A DNA stretch of 64,000 nucleotides from Trissonchulus latispiculum (Eukaryota; Nematoda; Enoplea; Enoplida; Ironidae), in assembly GCA_030248195.1 (NCBI GenBank), contig JASAND010024141.1, forward strand, positions 1 through 64,000. Direction: 5' to 3'. The notes beneath the pieces are model-generated. The model was not told where the DNA came from and searched no databases. It saw only the letters and a list, made by a program, of their open reading frames with translations. Both the position numbers and the translations under genes were made by a program. Positions 1 to 10,492 of the stretch are shown piece after piece; positions within the stretch are counted from its first letter, which is position 1; each line of letters begins with the position of its first letter.

Positions 1-1229
1 TCATAGGGTAATTCGACCACGCTGAGTTTGAAACTGGAATCGAAATTTACCAAAAATTTACGGATTTCGAGATATTCGTTCAGGAAAATTACGGATTTTG
101 AAAAATTTCTCTGAAAGAGGTCGATATGGTGATCAAACGAAAGAGCCACGTAACGTGCTGAGTAATTTTCACCATTACCGTATTTTCTGGAAATGCTTCT
201 GGTGAAGGTTATGGCGGAAAAATAAACAGAAAAACCAGTTGTGGGCAACACATTCTTGCAGTAGCGCTAGTTATTATTATTCTCGTGACCACCCCCTGTC
301 CCCCCCCTCTAACTTTTGCTAGGATGGACCGATTGGGCTGAAATTTTCACGGGGGTTAGGGGGTGGGGTGAAGTGTTGACTGAAGTGCGGGGGGTTCCCC
401 CCTTGCGGTATGCGAAAGTACTCGATACGGTGATGCTGCATATGGTCAAAATTGAAAGTATCGGAAACCGCCCAATATGGGACTCATTCGATAGCTCTCG
501 TTGAGTAGATGAAAAGTTGTAATAGGGCCAAGCCGCCAAAATGTACGAAAATTGAGTTACCGAGGCTACAAAGGGTCGAAAATGGTCAAAATCGGCCAAA
601 ATGGCTCAAAATTGAAAGTTAGCGGAACGGCCTAATATGGGTATCATTCGAAAGCTCTTGGTGAGGAATAAAAAGTTGTAATAGGGCCGAGTCGTCAAAG
701 TGTACGAAAATTGAGTTACGGAGCGACAAAGGTCAAAAATGGTCAAAATCGGCCAAAATGGCTCAAAATTGAAAGTATCGGAAACCGCCTAATATGGGAT
801 CATTCGAAAGCTCTCGTTGAGTAGATAAAAAGTTGTAATAGGGCCAAGCCGCCAAAATGTACGAAAATTGAGTTACGGAGCTTCAAAAAGGTCAAAAATG
901 GTCAAAATCGGCCAAAATGGCTCAAAATTGAAAGTAGCGGAAATCACCTAATATCGGTGTCATTCGAAAGCTCTCGTTGAGTAGATAAAAAGTTGTAATA
1001 GGGCCAAGCCGCCAAAATGTACGAAAATTGAGTTACGGAGCTTCGAAGGGGTCAAAAAATGGTCAAAATCGGCCAAAATGGCTCAAAATTGAAAGTAGCG
1101 GAATTCACCTAATATGGGTATCATTCGAAAGCTCTCGTTGGGTAGATAAAAAGTTGTAATAGGGCCAACCCGCCAAAATGTACGAAAATTGAGTTACGGA
1201 GCTTCAAAGGGGTCAAAAATGGTCAAATG
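1..1229. repeat. Satellite-like tandem arrays (two unit types)
   Basis: Bases 1 to about 245 are part of a unit also found at 12571-13290 (unit A, about 295 bp there). About 430-1229 holds five head-to-tail copies of unit B. The marker 'gctcaaaatt' recurs near 604, 761, 920 and 1081, giving a period of 157-161 bp. Each B unit carries 'attcgaaagctctcgttg' and 'aaaagttgtaatagggcca'. No long open frame runs through the array and I see no gene here. Confidence 0.85.
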
Positions 1230-1242
1230 AAATTTGACAAGA

Positions 1243-2035
1243 TGATATGTAAGCTGTTTAGGTGTAGCACTGTTGTTGATGCATACACATTTAAGATAAT
1301 ATGTGTTATGTATAGTGTTGCACCTTAAATTATTTGAGTACAGGATACTATGTATAGTTGATTCTTTGAGATACAGGATGAAATATTATTCTTGTACTGA
1401 ACAGAAATGTAGTGGAAGGGTTACCTTTCTAGTTGGGGGTATACAAGAAATGTTTTAAGTTGGGGGGCTAGGGAGGAGCGTTATTAGTTTGAAAATTCGT
1501 TTGCGATTTTCATATGAGGGGGAATCCTTATTAGGTTGGCGGTCAGGGGGACCCAGGGGCGTATCCAGGATTTTGAAAAGGAGGGGGTTTTTGCTAAAAT
1601 TTACTGAAAAGGAGAGGGTTTTGACAAAAATTTGCACTTCTTATAATGGGTATTCATAAAAGTTAACCCAAAAGGAGGGGGTTTCAACCCCCAAAATGCT
1701 CCCCTGGATACGCCCATGGGGGGACTGTAGGATTTAGAAAAATGCGTTATGATGGGAACCGCATGAATAAATTGTGTAGGTGTTGTAGCTCTTAGATGTG
1801 CATACACATTCAAGATATTATGTGTTATGCATGATGCTGCACCTTAAATTATTTCAGTACATGAAATTATGTTTGGTTGATTGTTTAAGTTATACAATGA
1901 CTATGATTCTTGTACTGAACAGAAATATAGTCAAAGGGGTATATAGCTTATTAGGTTGGAGGTTGAGGAGGGCTATTCGTAGTTTGAAAAGTCAATTTTT
2001 TCGTATGAGGGGGAACCGCATGAATAACTGTTGCT
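1243..2035. repeat. Direct duplication flanking a small G-tract element
   Basis: About 200 bp at 1243-1443 recurs, diverged, at 1786-2030. Shared blocks include 'gcatacacatt', 'tatgtgttatg', 'gcaccttaaattattt' and 'cttgtactgaacagaaat'. Between the copies, 1556-1716 is bounded by inverted 'ggcgtatccagg' / 'cctggatacgcc' and contains runs of 'aaaaggagggggttt', which marks a short non-autonomous element. The duplication lies directly 5' of the Helentron reading frame and could belong to its 5' end. That assignment is inference. Confidence 0.6.
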
Positions 2036-2133
2036 AATGTATTTTGTTTCATCTTATTTTTGTGCTGTTTAGAGTTGATTAATCTTATTGATTTTCATAA
2101 TATTTGCTGTATTCGAAATTAGTATTGATCATG

Positions 2134-5100
2134 GGGAAGCGGAAAAGTGAAAAGAAGGCGTTGGAAGCAAAAAGACTGAAAGAAAAGGAAAAGAAGCGGC
2201 GACAAAGGGCGAAGAAAGCAGTTGAGAATCAGGCGAAAACTGGCAGTGGACTCAATGCGGTTGTTATATCTACTGATTCAGAGATATCGCGGCGTGAAGA
2301 CGGAGTTGCGGAAATGTTTGACGTTGGCGCCGATCATATTAGGGTCGGTGGACCGTCTGGTGCGGAATCAGACAATGATAATTTGGGTGCTGATGAACCT
2401 GAACCGGGCACGCACGAGAAGCTTACTGATGCAGAAGCTACTCGGCGTTCTCGAAAAGCTGAACTAATGCGTCGAAGACGTGAAGATCCTGAGTTTAGAC
2501 AAAGAGAAGCTTTATACAGCCGGGAGCGGTACGCCATCGAATCCGTGGCCGAGAAGAGGCGTAAACAGGTCCGAGAATACTATCGAGACCCCGAGACTGG
2601 CGAATCCCATCGTCAACAGATGCGCGAATACTATCGAGACCCCGAGACTGGCGAATCCCATCGTCAACAGATGCGCGAATACTATCGAGACCCCGAGACT
2701 GGCGAATCCCATCGTCAACAGATGCGCGATGCTCTCGAGACCCCGAGACTGGCGAATCCCATCGTCAACAGATGCGCGAATACTATCGAGACCCCGAGAC
2801 TGGCGAATCCCATCGTCAACAGATGCGCGAATACTATCGAGACCCCGAGACTGGCGAATCCCATCGTCAACAGATGCGCGAATACTATCGAGACCCCGAG
2901 ACTGGCGAATCCCATCGTCAACAGATGCGCGAATACTATCGAGACCCCGAGACTGGCGAATCCCATCGTCAACAGATGCGCGAATACTATGCGCATCCAG
3001 AAATCGCGGAGAGCCATCGTCGGCAGACTCAAGCATTGCGGAAGTCGCGAAGATCTGATCCAGTTCAGTTGGAATCTGAAAGAGAACGAGATCGTGAACG
3101 GAAGAAACGACTGAGAGCGGAAGGAGGTGCTTGGGAACCATTTGAGGCAATGCGCATGCAAGGTCCTATGCATGTGTGTTGTGTCTGCCATCAAAAGCTG
3201 TACCGGGACTGTTTGGCGGTTGTGGATAAGATCAGAAACAGAGGACTTGTCAGCAAAATCAACGAACTGTATGTCGAAGCGAATTGTCAGATTTGTCTGG
3301 AGAAGGAATCTCGTGGCGCCCTCGTGAAGATGATCTGCAGGTACTGCCGTTCCAAGCTGGATGCTGGTGAAGTCCCTCGTCTTCGACCCGGAAATTATCG
3401 GCTTCCAGTTATCGTTCCGGAACTGCAAGACTTGCGTCCTCTGGAAGTCAATGTTATAGCCGCTATGATTCCCTTTATGCGAATCCGTCAAATGCCGGTG
3501 TGCAAACAACAACGACTCTACGGTAATGTTGTTTGTGTGCCGTGCAAATTGGAGCGATCTATTGGTCAGTTGCCGAGAAACCTGGCTGACTGCAGTACCG
3601 TCGTCGTGGAACTGAAACGGATGAAGAAGCTGGGTGCTCATCGCAGGGAACGAATCCGAGTTACGAAAGTTCTGCAAGCCTGTCGTTGGCTATACGACAA
3701 TGCCCAGCTTTACCGAAGAAACGTTGACTTCGACGTTGATCGCTTCCTTCAGTCCTTGCGTGACAACGATCAGCTGAATATGATGATTGAGCCAGAAGGA
3801 GTGGTCGAGGGATTTGATACAGGCGTTTGTCCTGCTGGTGGAACCAGCGCCTGTTGCTGTGACGCAACTGGTCGCTGCACTGCTGTTGGTGGAGACGACG
3901 ACGCAGAGGCTACGACAGATCCCACTGTCGATGACAACGACGGTGATATTGAATGGGAAGAAGAGCCGGTTGATGGTTCAGTCAATGCTATCAATCAACC
4001 AACCATGCTTGCCCCAAACGATCCTGATGAAGAAAATCAGATGATCATGGCTGAAATGTATGACCTCAGCGATAAGAAGGTCATTGTCAATCCGGGCGAG
4101 GGCAATCGTCCAGTACCGCTTCTGTTGTCGACGGAGGTTGAAGCCCTTTGCTTTCCACACGTATTTGGTGGCGAAGACGTGCCAGAAACCAGCATGACAA
4201 CTGCTGATCGTGCTAAGTATTCAATGCGAATGGAAGATCCACGCTGCATTCTTTGCGATGACTATATCTTTTTACTGTGTAAGAAACTGCAGGTGGAACG
4301 CCTCCATAGTGGCATGTCGATTTGGATGAAGACGCAACGGAAAGGGGAGGCTGCAGTGAAATATACAGTAAGCGACATCATTCAAGGAAGAGTGGTGGAG
4401 GAACTGGCAAGGAAAAACGAAGCTTTCAACTTCACCAGAAATGTCCGCGGTAGTCCAGGTTGGCAGGACGCCAAGAAGAAAGATCTGTTTGCCATGATCA
4501 GACAGCTTCGTGGACCTTCGTTGTTCATGACTCTGTCTGTTGCAGAGAGTCGGTGGACAGAGCTCATAGTGATGCTGAAGGCGGAGTTGGACAATGAAAC
4601 TATCCAGGAAGATGATGTGTCCAGGATTCCCTTCGAAGAGATGTGTCGACTGCAGAATGAAGGCAGTGTGTTCATTGCTCGCTACTATGACCGCTTACTG
4701 CAGACCTTCATCAAAAAAACGCTGAGGCATCCGGACAGTCCAATCGGCCAGTTGAAGGACTTTTTCATTCGAAACGAGTTTCAGACCAGGGGTCAAGTGC
4801 ACACGCATGGACTTTTCTGGTGTGAAGGAGCCCCTGATTTCGATTGCGCTACCGTCGACGAAATTGCAGACTACATTGATCAGAACATCTCCTGTGCCTG
4901 CGACAGTCATTGTGATCCCGATTTTGACGTTACTGTTCAGGTTCACACTCACAAGGCCACGTGTGAAAAATACGGTGAGAAGGGCTCAACCTGCCGGTTT
5001 GGTTATCCCATCGAACCGATGCCGTCCACCTTCATATTGGAACCACTCTGCGCTGCTAGTGTTTCTGAACAGGCTGAAGCTGATGACCTGTGTGAGCAGA

Positions 5101-7454
5101 CCATTGACAGTCTAGTCCGGTCTGCGTCACAGCAAGATCCTGATAGAGCTAGCCAGCAGCAGAGCAGACACCCTCTTTCTACGTATTATCCGAAGTCCGT
5201 TCCCAAGGCCGATCTCAAGGAACTTCGAACTCTTCATTCCGAATTGAAGAGAATTCTCCGTATCCATGCCGGGGAACGGCGTGAAATCAGACAGACAGAT
5301 CCAGATGAAGTAGCTGAGATCCAGAAGCTGAAGTCATTCGATGATCTTCTCCAATATTTGGAAATTGATTTGGACCGATACATCATGTGCGTTCGGTCAA
5401 GCTTCAATTCACGGAAGTATTTCCTCAGACGAGACCTTTGTGATATACGCATCAATGCGTATAATCCGAAAATTGGGAAACATTGGAGGGCCAATATGGA
5501 CATCCAAATTCCACTGGACGAATTTGCCGTAGCAGAGTACATCATCAGCTACATCATGAAGTACAATTATGCTGTCAGCCAACTGTTGTCGTCCGTTCGA
5601 AGAGAAATTCACGATGGGAATGTGGATTTGAAGCGGCAAATGCAGCTGTTGGGAAATGCGTTCTTGAAGTCATCGGAGATTTGCAAAATGGAAAGTGGCT
5701 ACCTCGTTCTTCAGCTGAAGCTGGTGGATTGCAGTCGGGATGTCATTTTCGTCAACACGTCCCCTCCAGAACGGCGAACCGTAATGCTCAAGGATCCGGA
5801 AGAATTGCTTCAGTTGATGCAGAAAAATCCAACTTCAACAGACATTGAAGTGATGAATATGGTGAAGCGGTACAGTCTACGCTCCCGACAGGTTGAGCAT
5901 ATGTGCCTTGCCATATTTGCCACCGAATATGAATATGAGCCGTTCACGAAGCGGAAGAGAGGAGCACCAACAGAAAGGGAACAGCTGCAAATCAATGAGG
6001 ATGAAGATGTGGAAGATGAGCCACTGGAAGAACAGGTTGATGATGGTGTCCCATGTCACGAGGAATTCCCTGACGAATTTGAGATTCCTCGGCTGGGCAT
6101 CATGAAACGGCGACGCAAGCCCAAAATTCTGAGATGCGTCCGATTCAAGGAGGAAATCGATCGTGAACTGTACTATCGAGAGCGGTTGATGTTGTTCCTT
6201 CCATTCCGTGACGAAGACAACGATCTAATTGGTCTGTATGATTCCTATGAAGATCATTTTAAGGCCATTCAGGAACAGATCCAAGATATCATGGATTTGT
6301 ACAGACTAGACGATGCTCAATTTGACGCTGCAATTGAGCACGCTCAAAATCTGGAGAACGAAGACTTCGTCCGCATGGATATCGGAGGGACCATGCAACA
6401 GGAAGCAGACCAGGACCGCATTGACGCTGAACGGGAGCGTCAGTTGGCGTCATCGCAAGGATTTGAAACCGAATCCTTGGAATATGATATTGGCACGGAT
6501 GGTGGTTTCAGGGAACTGGAACAGGTGACAACTGATGCTGTCCATGGAGGAATGACAGAAGACGAGTATTTGAAAACTGTTCCAACGCTGAACCTGAAGC
6601 AGCGTGCCATCTTCGAAAACATTCTAATGCGAGTAAAGAAGAATGAAAGGGTCTGCGTTGCAATCGTTGGCCCTGGTGGCGTTGGAAAGACGGTTCTGGC
6701 TCGTTGCTTGCGCAAGGGCATAGACACCGTTTGTCGGAAGATGTCCAAGGATGCCAACATCAATCCCGTCCTTGTTATGGCCTATACTGGAATGGCTGCC
6801 TTTTTGGCAGAAGGCGTCACCATCCATAATGGATTGGCCATCCCTGCAAAGCGGAACAGCCCTGGAGAGTATCGCGGGTTAGATCCGAAACACCTGCAGA
6901 CTCTGCGCAATGCCTATCATGGCCTGAGAGCTGCCATCATCGATGAATTCTCCATGGTAGGCGGGAATTTCCTTCCTCACATCATGCGTCGCCTAGAGGC
7001 CATCATGGGGGTGATTGGTGTCCCATTTGGGGGTCTCCATATGATTTTCATTGGAGATCCCTATCAGTTGCCCCCTGTCATGGACATTCCACTCTGGGTG
7101 GATATGAGGGCTCAATATACAGCCTTCATTTCCAACGTTTGGAAGGATCAGGTGGAATGCGTGGAGCTGGACCAGATCATGCGGCAAAAGGATGGAGAAT
7201 TTGCCGAACTGCTAAATCGGGTCCGGTTTGGCGCTGACTACATCTCTCCATCGGATGAGCAGATCCTTTGCTCTCGAAACATGACGAGAGATGAAGTAGA
7301 TCGAATGATTGCGAAGCTGGATATTGAAGACCGTCCTGTCCAGCTGTTTGTCACCAACGATGAGGTCCAGCGATGCAATATGAAGGCGTACGATGAGTCG
7401 AAGCTGGAGAAACTGGAGAACAAGGCCATTGATAGCCTGGCTTCTGACACTATG
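2134..7454 (+). CDS. Helentron replicase/helicase, exon 1 (frameshifted near 2731)
   Basis: Encodes the transposon's rolling-circle replication protein. The start used is the ATG at 2134 (MGKRKSEKK); another in-frame ATG lies at 2104. A basic, charged N-terminus leads into a 17-residue tandem repeat. Next come Cys-rich Helitron N-terminal motifs (CCVCHQKLY, CQICL, CRYC), the Rep HUH motif in EFQTRGQVHTHGLFW (about 4775-4820), and the tyrosine motif EYIISYIMKYNY (about 5537-5572). The SF1 helicase follows, with Walker A GPGGVGKT (about 6670), Walker B IIDEFSM (about 6935) and GDPYQLPPV (about 7055). A one-base loss inside the repeat array puts the first about 200 codons out of frame with the rest; the frame from 2772 is then open to the splice donor at 7455. 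The copy is otherwise well preserved. Confidence 0.85.
2569..2989 (+). repeat. 51-bp in-frame minisatellite (17-residue peptide repeat)
   Basis: Eight nearly identical units and one diverged last unit, each coding MREYYRDPETGESHRQQ. Unit starts (atgcgcga) fall at 2620, 2671, 2722, 2772, 2823, 2874, 2925 and 2976. The spacing is 51 bp except 2722 to 2772, which is 50 bp. That single missing base causes the frame change of the host reading frame. Confidence 0.95.
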
Positions 7455-7984
7455 GTGAGGATCGTTGTTTACGTTATATATACGTTTGTTTTACGTATGA
7501 TAGGAATTTGTCTGACTATAGAAAACCTAAAATTTAACTGGTAAATGTTGTTTGATCAAAATTTGTTTCAACAGAAGTTTTGAAATGGAAAAGTTTTGAT
7601 TCAATATGAAAGCTGGTTTGTGATGAGGAATTTTCATTGGTAGTTAAGAATTGTACATGCGATTCAGTAGGGGGTATCAGGATTTTGAAAAGGAGGGGTT
7701 TAAAAATTTGAAAGGGGGTTTAAAAATTTTAACCGATTCCAGTATATGGATCTTGGAAATAGTTGTGGTATTTGTTTGATGTAAATATCATTGTGAAGCC
7801 AGTGTCAGTGAGTTTAATGTAACACCTCACACTCTCTAGCTAACAGTAAGAGTTGTGACTGTTACTAAACCGAAATGCATATTTGTTAAATTGAATGTTA
7901 AACATGTCAAAGGTATGAAATAATAGCTTGTTTGAATGTTTGTTCTATGTTCATCTAATTAAGTATATAATATTTTTGTTTTAG
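7455..7984 (+). other. Intron inside the Helentron helicase
   Basis: The donor ATG|gtgagg follows codon ATG at 7452-7454, and the acceptor is ttttgttttag|GTTCGA at 7984/7985. Splicing is phase 0 and joins the helicase Walker B part to the later motifs. About 7668-7735 inside it resembles the 'aggattttgaaaaggagggg' element seen at 1556-1716. Confidence 0.75.
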
Positions 7985-10492
7985 GTTCGAAAAGCCAAAC
8001 GAGCCGCAGTGTCATCAGACCAACAGGGAGTCAGGTCACGAATATTGGAGATAGCTGCTCTGCTTAGCCCAGAAAAGTCCGGTGGCATCTATTCCGTTCT
8101 GCACGTGTGCTTGGGCATGCGTGTGGAAATAGTTGCTAACTTGGACGTGGAAGATGGCTTGGTCAACGGTTCTGGTGGCATCATCCAGGCCTTTTCCAAC
8201 AACAAGACCGTGATCTGGGTCAAGTTTCTGCACCCAAGAGTCGGCAGTCAATGCAGGGTGCAGAACAAACTATATTTCAAGGACTACCTTGGGTCGGTGC
8301 TGCCAGGAAAGGGTGTCATTGACGACTATGGCACCTTTGCCGATCCTTCTTGGACCCCTATTGACCGATGCGAGAGAACATTCAGTCTTCGGTCTACTGA
8401 AATTCGTCGGTACCAGTTTCCTCTTCGTCCAGCCGAAGGGAAAACCATCCACCGAAGCCAGGGAAACACCTATCAGTCCGTAGTGGTGGACTTTTCTGGT
8501 GGGTCAGTATTCCCGAATGGTACCTACGTGGCCCTCTCTCGTGTGACGTCCCTGGAGGGCCTTTATCTGATCAATTTCAGCAGGAAGAAGATCAAGACCA
8601 GCAAAACTGTTGCTGCTGAAATGGCCCGTTTGCGATCCCCTGACTGTCAATTTTCCTTAACTGAGGAAATTGATTTGGTGGAAGGTGGTGAGGTGGTCCT
8701 GTACCAAAATGTAGCCAGCCTTTCCAAATACATGGGCCAAATTGATTCAGATAGGCGGTTCAAGATGGGATCTGTACTGACTTTTGCAGAGTCAAGGTTG
8801 CGCCCTTCGGATGCAGACAGATACCGCCTATCGTTGAGAGAGAACTTACGGGGTCCTCTCATCAGTTCTTTGGCACCGGGACATAGAACTATCGCAGCCT
8901 ATTACGACAGCAATGTTGCCACATCGGTGGAGATGTTTGGCAACCGGGACCTGAAGATCGAGGCTGTTCGGGTGAAGGTAGTCTCTGGCCGATCCTTTCA
9001 TTTATTGGCCATCTACAGAAGCCCCAGCACGTCCCTAACGGAACTCTTCGATCAGCTGGACGCAGTTCGGCAAGACCTTGGGGACATTGTTATCATGGGC
9101 GACTTCAATGTGGATCTCATCCACCGAAGTGGAGAATCAGAGAGGTTGGAACAATGGATGGTTGCCCACCATTTCCATTGTGTTCTTCAGAGGGTCACCA
9201 CCAATCTGGGGAACGCTTTGGATCACATATGGTGCAACTTTGAACACTGCTTTGGTGGTGTTGTATCCACTCACTATTCCGACCATGAAGCTATCTTTGC
9301 TGCTGTTGGCTCTCAGCAGAAGGAAGCTCCTGGGCCTAGTGCTGTTGCTGTTTCACGACAGCAGGTGATTGAATGGCAGAGATCGACTGGAAATGTAAAG
9401 TCTGCCTATGTCCGGTCCGTCGCCCCGCCTGTACCGGAGACATCCACTGGTGTGCCCCTGACGGTTCCTGTGGAAAAGCAGTTAACCCGTCCAAAACCCA
9501 GAGGGAAACGTGTTGCCTCCACAACACGGAAAGGAAGGGGCAAGGAACCTGAGAAGCGGACTATCACTGAACCTGCGGGGCCATCAATAACGGGCGTTCG
9601 TGGTGAAGCGACTGCAGTGGTACCCAGAGCCATCTTCAGACATTCTGGACTGCTTCTGCACAATAGAGGGGAGAATTGTTGCTATGCCAATTCTCTTATC
9701 CAGTCCCTCATTAGTCTGAAGTCCTTGGAGCGATTGGTTAGTCTCCGCTCCAGGAACCCCACTGAAAAGGTTCTTGGCCAATATTTTTCCAGTGCCAAAA
9801 AGCCAGGTCCTGTCCACGAATCCAGCATTCCCTTGCGTCGTCTTGTGGACGAAGAATATGTGGCCAACCAACAACAGGACGCTTCGCTATTCCTACACTC
9901 TATGCTTGACGGCTGTAGCAATTCTGTGCAGGAACTTTTCTTGTCCCAGAATGGTAGATACATTCGCTGTGACGATTGTCAAACAGTGAGAGCTGGGGCT
10001 CCTATCACTGATTATACCATCGATTGTAAAGTCCCTGCTGGCGAGATTGACTTTGCTGAAGCCCTGGACAATTTATGCCAGGGCAGGGCCACCCTTTCTG
10101 ACCTGGATCTTGACTGTGCTCGATGTGGTGGTCGACATCGAAGCTATATCTGGTCGGAAATTCAGCACCTTCCCCAAGTTCTGGTTGTCCGAATTATGCT
10201 GTTTCAGATGACGGGAACCGATAGCCACGGCCGTCGTGTCCTGGAACGGCAAGACATTTCCTTTTCCAATTTCCATCATAACATTATGGTGATTGGCAAT
10301 ACTGCCTACAAGTGTGTTGGCATTGTTAATCACCACGGAGAGACGATTTCTTCAGGTCACTATGAATGCTGGGTCCCCCGTGGCAGTAATTGGCTTCTTA
10401 TTAGCGATGAAATTGTGAAGACCGTCGCTGATCGCCCTGACCCTACCCTAGTCAATGCATATCTGGTCTTTTTCGAAAAGATCGGTGACTAG
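7985..10492 (+). CDS. Helentron exon 2: helicase C-terminal motifs, EEP nuclease, USP-type protease
   Basis: Continues the replicase in phase. Helicase motifs KTIHRSQGNTY (about 8443) and YVALSRVTSLEGLYLINFS (about 8524) close the SF1 domain. An exonuclease-endonuclease-phosphatase domain follows, with LTFAESRL, IVIMGDFNVD (about 9090-9119) and SDHEAIF (about 9280), matching the APE-like nuclease found C-terminal in Helentrons. After a Pro/Arg/Lys-rich linker comes a USP (peptidase C19) domain. It has the Cys box NRGENCCYANSLIQSL (about 9663-9710), a zinc ribbon CDDC...CARCGG, the His box ETISSGHYECWV (about 10341-10376) and LISDEIV. The catalytic Cys and His are present, so the protease may be active. 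Stop TAG ends at 10492. Confidence 0.88.
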   Translation, partial: VRKAKRAAVSSDQQGVRSRILEIAALLSPEKSGGIYSVLHVCLGMRVEIVANLDVEDGLVNGSGGIIQAFSNNKTVIWVKFLHPRVGSQCRVQNKLYFKDYLGSVLPGKGVIDDYGTFADPSWTPIDRCERTFSLRSTEIRRYQFPLRPAEGKTIHRSQGNTYQSVVVDFSGGSVFPNGTYVALSRVTSLEGLYLINFSRKKIKTSKTVAAEMARLRSPDCQFSLTEEIDLVEGGEVVLYQNVASLSKYMGQIDSDRRFKMGSVLTFAESRLRPSDADRYRLSLRENLRGPLISSLAPGHRTIAAYYDSNVATSVEMFGNRDLKIEAVRVKVVSGRSFHLLAIYRSPSTSLTELFDQLDAVRQDLGDIVIMGDFNVDLIHRSGESERLEQWMVAHHFHCVLQRVTTNLGNALDHIWCNFEHCFGGVVSTHYSDHEAIFAAVGSQQKEAPGPSAVAVSRQQVIEWQRSTGNVKSAYVRSVAPPVPETSTGVPLTVPVEKQLTRPKPRGKRVASTTRKGRGKEPEKRTITEPAGPSITGVRGEATAVVPRAIFRHSGLLLHNRGENCCYANSLIQSLISLKSLERLVSLRSRNPTEKVLGQYFSSAKKPGPVHESSIPLRRLVDEEYVANQQQDASLFLHSMLDGCSNSVQELFLSQNGRYIRCDDCQTVRAGAPITDYTIDCKVPAGEIDFAEALDNLCQGRATLSDLDLDCARCGGRHRSYIWSEIQHLPQVLVVRIMLFQMTGTDSHGRRVLERQDISFSNFHHNIMVIGNTAYKCVGIVNHHGETISSGHYECWVPRGSNWLLISDEIVKTVADRPDPTLVNAYLVFFEKIGD

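Noticed and set aside
430..1229. CRISPR-like array
   Set aside because: The units are about 158 bp, contiguous and without unique spacers, in a eukaryotic genome; this is a satellite.
2480..3150. Long open frames on both strands across the 51-bp repeat
   Set aside because: They are alternative-frame readings of the same minisatellite; only the frame that continues into the Helitron replicase is coding.
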